From Golubevia sp. BC0850 (lineage: Eukaryota > Basidiomycota > Exobasidiomycetes > Golubeviales > Golubeviaceae), in assembly GCA_012976225.1 (NCBI GenBank), contig JAAVVG010000002.1, positions 1,302,001 through 1,366,000 on the forward strand: DNA of 64,000 nt, given 5' to 3'. Under the pieces are notes generated by a model. It was not told the origin of the DNA, made no database searches, and was given only the letters and a program-made list of their open reading frames with translations. Shown piece after piece: positions 36,011-45,983 of the stretch. Every line of letters starts with the position of its first letter. Positions within the stretch are counted from its first letter, which is position 1. The translations under genes and the position numbers were made by a program.

Positions 36011-36300
36011 CCGAAAGAAAGGAGGAGGGAAGAGAGGGGGGGGGGGAAGGCGAGCAACCGACCATGATTCAAGAGCTTCCTCCTCTTCAACAAGTTACTA
36101 TTGGAGATTTGTATACTCTCTTAACTTATTCAGGGAGATTGGTTAGAGAGACTCTCAGCTTTAACCTCATGAGCGGATCCATCGTCTCTGACGACGCTCG
36201 TTCGGTTTGCCACACGAACTCTCTCGCTCTCTCCTTTTCCTTCTATCCGACCCTTCCAGATTGGTCTAGCTTTTTACACCTCACAGCAGGAGCTTAAGAC

Positions 36301-36823
36301 TTCTGCGAAATGAAGCTTCTATGTAGTCGTTTAACTCGAAGAAACGAAGGTGGCAAAAACACGGGGGAGCGAGGTGATACCAAAAATAGGTGACCACAAA
36401 TGTTTGTCCGAGTATACAGGTAGGAGTGACTGTGAAACTTCAAAAAGCAATAGAAACTTTTAAACGCGAGTGGCGGTCAAACGGCAACGGTCAAAAGACT
36501 GGCCGATGCGTGGGAAAGATGCAAGGGGGTCCGGTGTCCCTTACTCCCTTGCTTCTGGTTGTTGAACCTTAATCCGTCATTGTTTTACCTCACCTTTGCC
36601 TCGAAAGTTTGGTATGTAGAATAGCCTCAAGAACAAAGAACAAGCTAAGCCTAGATATTGTGCATACTCTGGAGCTTCCATGAGATAAGCCAGACGATCT
36701 CTTTAAAAAGTGGCTTGATTTTCGTTACCTTCTTCCCCATCTCATTCCTTCCTCTCCTCTCCTCTGCTTCTCCTCTCCTCCTCCTCCTCTCTTTCACGTC
36801 TCTATCAACTGATCTCAATCAAA
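36301..36823. other. Intergenic, promoter of the polytopic membrane protein
   Basis: Upstream of a plus-strand start at 36824. The last 100 bases before the ATG are strongly pyrimidine-rich (repeated ctcctc). No gene or RNA was recognised in the rest. Confidence 0.4.
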
Positions 36824-38449
36824 ATGACAGACTGGGAATCTCCTCTTGTAAGTCTTCGCGTCAAATCTCCGTTTCTTCGCGTTTGAACTCACCGGTCCCC
36901 CTTCTCCTCATCAGATGATAGCCAGAGTCTTCGACGTAGCCAAAGTCTTGATGTGGTTCAGCGGAGGTGCTGTATTCTACCATGATGTAACCAGTCTATG
37001 TTTCGATATCTCCGTCATCACTGGTCAACGGGCTAGAAGGTTTCCACAAGTCTTCTACTTCGGAGTCAAGATCGTCTTCTGGGTCTACTTCTTCCTCAAT
37101 GTCGTCCTAGTCTACTCCATCAAAAAACCTGGTGACTGTGGAATAATGACCGATGCCATTGAAGTAAGCATGGGACTTATCGTTGTCCTTGCTTCTGCAC
37201 TACTAGCAGTTCGTACCTGCTGCGTTTACACTCCTGGCAAAGAGCGAAAGATCATCTCAGTGATTCTCACTATCGGTGTTCTGGCTGAGCTTGGAGTTTG
37301 GATGGCAGGAGCGGGAGATGTTTCGGCAGCTTGGGGTGAGTGAGAGACTTCTGAAGGATTGACTACCGTGAGACTGGGGGTCGGGGGAAGTGGAAGCTCG
37401 ATCGAAACTCTACCATACGCCAGTCTCTCAATTTTTTTCTAATTTTTTCTTTTTTCTCTTTCTTTTTTCCCCCTATGTTTTTCCTCCTAGTTCCAAACGG
37501 AGGCAACCCATGGCAAGAAGGAGGGTGTAACTTCACGTCAGTCGCCACCTCCTACTCTGCAAAATACGTCGTGGTAAGATGGTCAAAGTTTTGAGCAGAG
37601 TGTTGGCTCCGTTTCTATAACTCAAATATCATTCATCTCCTTACTCTTCTCAGACCGTGATTTTCGATCTCACGGTATTGCTCCTCACGATCGCTGGGGT
37701 CGTCAGAATGCAAGGTGGAGGGCGGCTGGGAAGCATTCTCGCCACTCAAGGTATTGCCTACTTCGTTTTAACTGCAGCGGCATATTTGGCGGTCACTATT
37801 CTATGCTTTCTGCAGCTTTCTCCAGTGATGTCTTTGGTCGGAGCCATTCCATCCTCAGCTGTGAGTTCACAAGTTTGACATCGACAAAACGACAGAGAAC
37901 AAGTTACTGATGCTCGTTTCTCAACTCCTGCTACTTTTCAAGATCGCTACCATCTGCTCGACCAAGCTTTATCAAGAACTGGCTCATGCTGCCAGGCCAT
38001 TGAATGGAAGTCAAGGTGGTTACGTTGATTCTACTCAGGTCGGTGGAACTGGAGAGAAAATCGCCTTCTACTTCAAAACCGCTACTTTCTCGCCAACTAA
38101 GCACACTACTGCTCTGCCTTACGCTCAAGATGGAAAATATTCTTCTTCGGATCTGGAGTCTCAGAGTGGTTCCTCTGGAAACGGAGTCAACGGTCCTAAC
38201 GAACAAAGGCACCCTTACGCTTCCCCAAGGGCGACTGCTTCTGGTCTGCCTGCCATTCTTTCAGATCCTGTTCCTTCGAGTCCAACTTCTCCTCCCTCTG
38301 GGCATTACTCCAACAACCAAAAAATCGCCATCGCCGTCGAGAGGTCCACTGAAATCAAGTCGGAAGTGATTCCAAGAGACGTCAACTTTGTTCAGCAACA
38401 TAGGAAGGAAGCTGAACCCTACTCAGGTCTGAAAAGACAATCGAGTTGA
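36824..38449 (+). CDS. Polytopic membrane protein of unknown function (about 7 TM)
   Basis: Five exons (36824-36847, 36915-37335, 37491-37573, 37654-37860, 37943-38449) encode 413 residues. The first exon is only 24 nt (MTDWESPL). About seven hydrophobic helices follow, for example VFYFGVKIVFWVYFFLNVVL, MGLIVVLASALLAV, ISVILTIGVLAELGVWMAGA, VIFDLTVLLLTIAGVV and YFVLTAAAYLAVTILCFL. An extracellular-type loop holds Cys residues (GNPWQEGGCNFTS). The C-terminal 150 residues are hydrophilic, Ser/Pro-rich and presumably cytosolic. The shape is that of fungal seven-helix membrane proteins widespread in basidiomycetes whose role is not known; a receptor-like role is only a guess. Intron 4 ends in AAG; the only nearer CAG would give an early stop. 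Confidence 0.8.
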
Positions 38450-39098
38450 TTACAAACTTTATGTAGCTCTCTTTCTCTTCCTCATCCTCATCCTCTTTCT
38501 CTTTCTCTTTCTGTCTCTGTCTCCGTCATTCTCAAGTCTCACACACCTCGCCTCTTGACTTTCTTTCGCTCTCACCTGTCTCTCCAAAGCTACCCAACTG
38601 TATCTTACAACATTTTTTTCTTTCCTCAGCCTACTTTCCATTGTCTTTTCAAGTGTTTCATTTATACTTCTACCCAACATTGCTCTGTCTTCACCATCTC
38701 GAGGTCTCAAGGTCGTCAGTATAATCAATGCTCTCTTCTGAGGCATATCAGAAATAGCTGAATTCTTTGCTGAGCTCGAGGCTCGAATGTTCAACTGTGG
38801 TATTATCTTCTTCTTGAAAGGAATCTGCCAGTCGTGAACCCCATCGTTCGAGAATCTCCTCCTTCCGTCTTCCCTTCCCAATTTCAAAGTTCATCTTTTA
38901 TTTCTTCCTCTAGCATCAAAATCAACTCACCATTCACGCTTGACGCCAAAGCGAGCGGGACGTCAAGAGGCTCTTTGAATTCAGTCGCAAGACCTCTCCA
39001 TCTTTGCGACCAATCTCTTCTTAACACCACCTCAACTCTTCTCTCCAAGCTGTGACGATCTCGAATTGCACTGAAATAGAATAGGTACTTCTTAGGTA
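38450..39098. other. Intergenic between two plus-strand genes
   Basis: Begins with a T/C-rich stretch (repeated ctttctcttt, 38470-38520) fitting a 3' UTR and ends with the promoter of GID4. Frames open here on either strand are rich in Arg/Glu or Ser/Phe because of the base bias and are not taken as genes. Confidence 0.45.
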
Positions 39099-42080
39099 AT
39101 GCCTCCAGGACCTTCATCTCCATCTCCTTCAACTGCTGCAGTCCAATCATCATCTCACTCTCCATCAGCAGCAGCTGACAATCAACAATCTTCGACCTTT
39201 GACAACCCCTCCAACTCCAATCTGACAACCAATCATAACCTCAACAGTAATCTTTCAACCACCGAGAACCCTCAACAGCCAAAATCATGCTCCAGATGTG
39301 GCTTGTCAATGGATTCTGCTCCTCCTCAATCTCACTCAGCCAGTAACATCGATGAAGAGAGGAATCCACTGTGTCAATCTTGTCGAGCTGCTATTCTTTC
39401 AACTATGAGCAACTTCAACTTGCCATCCAGTACAACTAGAACGGAGATCAGAAGGGATGGGAATGGTAATCTAGTTCAAGTTCAGCTTGGGCCTCCATCA
39501 CTAACAGAGACCCAAAGAGAAAGGGAAGGGATGGATGGCGTGCAAGAGTCAAACGCTAGGCTACTTAGAAGGTTCAGAGAAGATGGAATGGAGGAACAGA
39601 GTCGGAATGCGGATGGAGATGGAGATCAAGAGATGAGTGATGGGTCTCAGGCGTCTAATCAGTATGGTATCAGAGGTGGTGAGCCTTCTACTTCTATTCA
39701 ACAGTCGACAGCAAGTGGTCCTCCTCATGATCAAGTTTTTGAAACTATGATGGGAATCGACCTCGACAGAAACGGAGAGCCTATTGGAGGGGGAGGTCCC
39801 GGTAGGATGGGAGAGGGAGTAGCTGAGAGGATAGCTTCTCAATGGAACCTCAATGGTCGAACTATTCATCCAAGGCTAATCAATCGCTACAATCGATCCA
39901 GTAATCTCTACTCTTCCTCAAATACCAATCAGACTGGAGGAGGACAAGAATTGAACTCCTACCCAACCGGGTCAACTCCATTCCCAACCTCTAGTACACA
40001 AGTCGAAACTGCTGTAACTTTGGCTAGTGCTGTAGCAGCCCAAACATCGAATGGCATCAGCTCATCCGAAGCGAACAGAGATTTAGATGCAGATTTTCCT
40101 CCTTTAACTCGAGATCCAAATGCTCCTAGCTCTCCTACTCGACCTGGAACAAGGACGGGGACTTCAAGTTCTCCTGTCTCTAGAACCACAAGTTATTTTA
40201 ATCCGGCATCTTCTAATTCACCTTCGGTCTCTCCTACGAGGAATAGAAGGGAATCCTTCTCTAGAAGTCAAAGCTCTCCCAATAGTAGTTTGAATGGAAT
40301 CAGTAATTTGGCCGGTGGAAATGGAATTGGAAATAGTATCGAAGTTGGCATTCCTTCCTCCCAGGGACGTGGGATTGGAGGAACTCATCAAGGTCAAGAG
40401 ATCTCTGCGGGCAGGTTTACGAATAGTTCTGTTCCGGTCGTTAGTTTCCCCTCCCCCCATTCCATTCTCAATCTTTCTGGTATCAGCAGAAGCAGGGATG
40501 GATCTTCCAATTCAGCTGCAAGTCTAGCTCATCAATCCCACGAGTCCACAGCCAAATCAGCATCCCAACCAGCCACCATTTCATCTTCAACACCATCGAG
40601 CTCTTTCGGACCTCAAAACATGACTAGGAGAAGAATTTCGGAGACAATCAATTCCAGTACAGGATCAATCAACTTCAACCGAAAGCTGAGAAGTGGTGAT
40701 CCGAGAAAGAATGAGAGTCGATCTGAAGTGATACCTTCGCCCTTCCAGAGACCTTACAATCTTTCAATGGTTCAATCTTCCAGCTCTTCAAATCCAAGCC
40801 TCAATTCCAACTCCAACTCCAACTTCAACCCTCGATCCCTCTCTCAACAGTCAACTACTTCTTTCTTCATACCTTTCCTTCCAGATCCACTCATCGACAC
40901 TCCACTACTTCCCTCCACTCGGATCAACTCCTCACGTCTTGGCTCTCTATTCCCTGGCTCGATCTTTCATGGAACTCAGACTTCGGGAAGGTCCTCTTAT
41001 GATGTTACAGTCAAGATAGTCAACGTCGACCTAAAGAATTCAAGTCTATGCGGTTATCTCAATATCAGAGGTTTGACTCAAGATTGGCCGGAATTAACGA
41101 CCTTCTTCGATGCTGAAATCATTGGAGATAGGTATGGATTCATAACAGATAAGGGAAGAGGAAAAGGAAATGAATGGGGCAGTACTGAGGCTGGAGATCT
41201 TAAGCATTGGGTGAGTGATTGATGGCGAGAAGAAGGTGAGGAACGATGATCCTTGGAATTTGACTCTAATCGATTCTATCTCTTCCATACTCCAATAGTC
41301 TCGTTTCGCTCCTTTCAGAGCTCTGAAACCTCATCTTACGAAGCCAGATCTGAGGTACAATCATCTCAACAAACCTTTCGTTTTCATGAGATGGAAAGAA
41401 AGGTTCTTGGTTCCAGATCATAGGGTCAGAGACATCAACGGAGCAAGTTTCGCTGGATTCTACTACGTCTGCGTTGAGCTAGGAGAAGAGGGTAGAGATG
41501 GCGATGGAAACAAGGAGAAAGATCACGATTCGTCAATGTCATCCCCTCCTCCACTCACTTCCAGCTATTTGGATTTCCTGGATAATTCGACTGATTTCTC
41601 TTCCTCCAATCAAAGAAGCCAGACCAATGCTGAAATTGGATTGGGCTTAGGAATGGGAGAAGAAAGAGCTTCAGGATCTGGAAATGGAAGGAACGTTCAG
41701 ACTTCTTTCAGCCATGCCAATAGAAGAACGCAAGAGTCTGACCAAAGAGAAGGAAGTTCATCTCTCGAATCTGATCAAAGTCAATCTCTTGGAAGTTCAA
41801 GTCATTCCTTTAATTCTCCACCTCCACGTCCTCCTCCTTTGACGAAGGGTTCAAACCTTTACAATGATATCGGTACTGCCGGAAGAATGACTGGATACTA
41901 CTTTCACAGAGATTCTGAGCCGTGAGTCTGATAAGTGGACGCTTTGATAGGCGAAGTTTCAGAAAGGACTTGCAGCTGACCACATTCCTCTTCTTCTTCT
42001 TGTTTCTTCCCAACAGATATCAACAACTCGTTCTGGAACATCAGCCCGAGAGATCTTCGTCGACTTTTGAGTTCAGATAA
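39099..42080 (+). CDS. GID4: Gid4/Vid24-type substrate receptor of the GID ubiquitin ligase
   Basis: Three exons (39099-41210, 41299-41921, 42017-42080) encode 932 residues. The Gid4 beta-barrel starts near residue 615: LFPGSIFHGTQTSGRSSYDV, NSSLCGYLNIRGLTQDWPEL, TTFFDAEIIGDRYGF, KHWSRFAPFRAL, FVFMRWKERFLVPDHRVRDI, NGASFAGFYYVCVEL, GYYFHRDSEPYQQLVLEHQP and the closing STFEFR. Gid4 recognises N-terminal Pro degrons and in yeast directs gluconeogenic enzymes to degradation when glucose returns. Two things differ from the short yeast protein: a 600-residue Ser/Asn-rich N-terminal extension with a CxxC...CxxC site at residues 64-95, and about 130 low-complexity residues inserted before the last barrel strands. 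Confidence 0.9.
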
Positions 42081-42644
42081 TCTTTCTGAATGCAAGAGCA
42101 ACGCATCTTTCCCACTCCTAGAGAATCAAATCAAGGGGATTTTTTCCCTCTCAAACCAAACCTAGCAAGATGAACTTTCGATATTTCTTATTTTGTGCTG
42201 TCGATGAAATTCATTTCCAAAACTAAGTCGCCTCATGTCAGTCTCTTCTTTCCCAATTGCCAAATTCTTTTCTCTTTCTACTGTACCCCTCCCTCCTTTT
42301 TTTTTATCTGGCTCCCCCTGTTCAATCTTCATGTCCCATCACCCAACTTCTTCAATTCTCTTATCTTGTAACTGTACCTTGGGACACACTCAAAAACCAC
42401 AAAGTATTCAATAGCAAAATTTCAATTTCACGTCCAATCCTTGCTCACCCAGCTCTCTAATAACACCCTTCTGTCCTCGTTTGAACTGTCACAATCAAGT
42501 CGGGCCGAAGAAAGAAAAACGAAAAAGAGAAGGATACTATAATTTACAATTTCAAAAAACGTCCATTGAATAAATAATGAAATACATGCAAGCAAGATCA
42601 AAGCAATTTATGGGAGTGGGATATCACAGAGAAAGTGGATCTAT
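42081..42644. other. Convergent 3' flanks of GID4 and the tetraspanin gene
   Basis: About 560 bases between two facing stop codons, T-rich on the left and A-rich on the right. No gene or RNA seen. Confidence 0.5.
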
Positions 42645-45261
42645 CTACCTTTTAAACATTGATTTCAACCTATTTCCTCTATTGACTTTTCCGACTTCAC
42701 TCTCATCTCCATAGAAAGAAGCTTTGGAAGTTCTATCTGAGGGTGAAAGTGGATGAGCATTTCTCAGGGGGGTACTAGCGCCATTTGGAGATTGAGCACC
42801 GAAAGGTGACATCAGAGGAGTTGAATTCGGACTGTGAGATTGAAAAGATTGATTTGAAGGATCGTTGGAGATAAGACGGGTTCGAGAAGTTGAGGTTGGA
42901 ATTGGGCTTGATACACCTCTCCATCCACCGGAAGAAGGATTTGGGCTGTATTGCTGTGAGAAGACACGAGAAAATCAGATTTGAGCGGAGGGATCAGCAC
43001 AGAGTCGAAATGTTCACCGGAGCTTTGCTACCCAATTCAACCTCAAATACTCACCGATTTCAAAACTTCAGCGGTAGAAGCATTCAACCGGTAAGCAGCC
43101 GGAGTAATCCCTTTAGCAAACCTATAAGTAATGTTATTGCTACAGAGTAAACTTGCAAAAATGAGAGCTAAATGAGCTGGAACCAAACCAAAAGCGATTG
43201 CATAAATCTTAATCAAAGTTTCCCTTTCAAATCTTATAAGAGGACCTTTACAACCTGGTAAAGTAGATCTTGAATAACATTGATTTGAAGAAGCAGCTTC
43301 AATAAATGGATTGAAATAACCACAACATGTCAAAGATTCTTGAATCTTTTTTCTACTTGGTAGAGAAAGTTGTCTTGCCCAAAGATTGTTGATTTTTCCT
43401 TCTAGATTGAAGTTTTTACGTTTGTAGGCAATGTATCCGGGAGCTATTAGGAAGGCGAAAGAAATCCAGAGTAAGAATGCGTAGATTGATAGGAAAGCTC
43501 GGTTGTTTAGAAGAATTCCGACCCATCCTATTAGAGAGGTGATGAGTGAAAGAGAGGCGGCTATCGTTCCAACTGAGAGATGAAAGTTGGTTTGAGACGG
43601 AAAGCAAAAGTTCAAGCTGGAAGGTCAGAAGAGAGAATGGAGAAGGATTTGAGGGTAGATGGAAGAGGAACTCACGAATAAGTTCAGTCTTGTTTGAAAT
43701 GATAACCACTTCTGAATTAGTAAAGACTCTGGCCCATGTGAGTAGCAGACCCACAAGTCCACCTAATGCATAAATCGTCAGCTAGAGACGGAAAAGAAGA
43801 ATGGAATAAGAAATGATCAGCTCCTACTTTCCAGCTCTCTCGACAGCATCCTCAAGAACCCAAGAAACTCACCACCAGGTTCCCAAAAAACAAAACCCAC
43901 TTGAACCTATTCCACCTCAATTTCCTCCTATTCCCTGAATTCCCAAAAGACCCTCTACTAAACAAACTTCCAATCCTACCACCACCTTTCTCTCGTCTGG
44001 TATCAAGTAAAACATTTCTCCCCGTCGGAGATTGATCACCACCATTTTCAGGATAACAATTTCTATTCTTTTTAGATTTCCTTCTTCTAAGACCTTGAAC
44101 TTGAGGACCAATGATTCCATCTCCATCATTTCCTTGATCTTCTCTTTGCCAATCTAAATCGACTCCATCATCATCTTCATAACCTCCAGCTCCTAAAACT
44201 GCTTCTCCTCCTGCATCAGGTCCCCAAGCATCTCTCCCTGCACCTCTTTTAACAATCCTTGAACTAGAAGAAAGTGGTGGTTTCGAAGGTGATCCAATTT
44301 GACTTCTTCTAAAATCTTCCGATGAACTTTCATTACTCTCTCGATTATTGAATCTGTTTCTGGCTTTAGGAGTTGAATCAATAGCTTTGGATAAAGATAA
44401 GGGTGATTTGGAAGAAGTGATTTTGAAAGAAGATGAACTTGAAGAGATTCCACGAGCTGGAGTATTTGATCTTCTTGGATCTAAAGAAGCGTAAGAATTG
44501 AGAGAACTAGAAAATTTGGTAGGAAGGTAATGAGCTGAAAGTGATGGACCTTGGTCTTCTGGAGACATAGGGATTGTAGTTGCAGAAACTGAAGGAGTTG
44601 GAGAAGATGGAGATAACCATCCTGATTTAAGTTTCTGTTGAGATGCATTTGGAATGGGGTTTCTCTCCCAAGTTGGAGTGGTTGAAGGAGAAGTTGGTCT
44701 TGAAGATTGAGGATCTTGTCTATACATGGGTCTAGGGTATTCTTGAGATTGAAGTGGATGAGGATCATTGACAAATTGATTTGAATCATCTCTTGGTGTT
44801 GTACTTGCACTGTGTGGATTACCTCCCAGTTCATTGTCCAAACCCTCATTCTCACCTTTCCCATCTGATCTATAATGCCTTTCTACCTGAAATTGGTTTC
44901 CATAAAAGTTTTCCTCACCGATTCCACTTTGAGGGGTTTGAGATCGAGATTCGAATGAATTCCTAACTGAACCTGAACCCGTTCCCGATGCACCTTTCCA
45001 TTCTTCATGCCCTGCTACGTCGCTTGGTTGAAGGGTCAGATTTGAGTTTGAAGGTTCAGCTGATTCTGGTCCTAGTGAATGGAAAGTCGAGGCTGGTGAA
45101 CTGGAGGGGAGAGTAGAGTAGTTGGAGAGAGTGGGATGATAAGTTGAAATTACCAAGAGCTACCCACAGCTTCATCTGGGGGAAGGAAGGACTTACTCTT
45201 GATGAAAAGTTGGATTGGATTTATTGAATTGATTCGAGTAAGAGTAAGAATTGGTGTTCAT
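42645..45261 (-). CDS. Tetraspanin-like protein with long disordered N-terminus
   Basis: Five exons on the minus strand: 45197-45261, 43873-45100, 43676-43781, 43055-43572 and 42645-42953, 741 residues. Residues 1 to about 415 are Ser/Pro/Asn-rich and disordered, ending in a basic stretch (NRRKLRWNRFK). Four helices follow: WVLFFGNLVVLTIYALGGLV, LGTIAASLSLITSLIGWVGI, FLLWISFAFLIAPGYIAY and IYAIAFGLVPAHLALIFASL. Between helices 3 and 4 the large loop carries the tetraspanin motif LTCCGYFNPF and two more Cys (NQCYS, LPGCKGP). A Ser/Pro-rich tail follows. Tetraspanins organise membrane protein webs; in fungi some are needed for host penetration. A basidiomycete-type TSP2 is possible but not proven. 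Confidence 0.82.
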
Positions 45262-45983
45262 CTCAATTTTCGACCCAGACAGAGACAGGGCTTTGAGTGG
45301 CCAATGGTACAACCTAATAGTTGGTTCTCACTGCTCTCTCTCTCTCTCTCTCTCTTGAGGAATTCACTTAGTGAGTTGCTGTGATTTGAATTAGAATGAA
45401 ATCTTCATTAGAGGCGTTAACGTTAAGGATCGAGTTGAGTTTTTAGTCCTTAGGAAAGGTTGAGTACTGTTTGGAAGGAAGAGAAGGAGCACGAGAAATC
45501 TCCAGCCGATTCATCATTCTCAGCTGATCCAAACGCCATCGATTTTGGAGAAGGTTAGCTGTGTTGTCATTGCTAAGGTTTTGAAGTTGACTGTAGTACA
45601 CATTGAAAATTATTGAACAGAAAAAGAAGAGACGTAGTCGCAGCAAAGTCGTTAGGGTTGTTGGTTTGCGAATTGGAGAATCGTGACAAGAGGGAGACCA
45701 AGAGGTAGGTAGGGGGAGTAGAAACTAGAGATCTAAACAAGAAAGAAGAGATGAATCAAGATCAAGAAATGAGGTGTAGAGAAGGTCAAAAGGAAGAGAT
45801 AGAATAGACGGGAATATTAAAAAGAGGGAGAAGGTGGAAAGGTGTGGCGGAAGTTCTCTTGTTGAAATGCAAGATCTGCTTCTTGGGTTTTGGCTTTCTG
45901 AGATTGAAAGGTATTACCTAACTTGATTTGAAAGCATGTCATTGATCTTGAGTCCGAAAGTTTCTTGAGACTTGATTTTTGAT
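45262..45983. other. Intergenic with CT repeat
   Basis: Holds the promoter side of the tetraspanin gene and the 3' flank of the SLC35F6-type gene, both on the minus strand. A perfect CT dinucleotide tract lies around 45331-45355. A small minus frame at 45443-45646 has no motif. No gene called. Confidence 0.45.

Noticed and set aside
36064-36297. 78-residue plus-strand frame with protein-like look
   Set aside because: Lies opposite the CsbD-like relic, has no recognisable motif, intron or neighbour in the same direction, and the opposite strand shows real homology to a gene in this window.
43043-43615. Start of the tetraspanin helix exon at an upstream TTG/CAG site
   Set aside because: The CAG at about 43600 gives the wrong phase and a stop; the CAG at 43573-43575 keeps phase and joins TELI to LGTIAAS.
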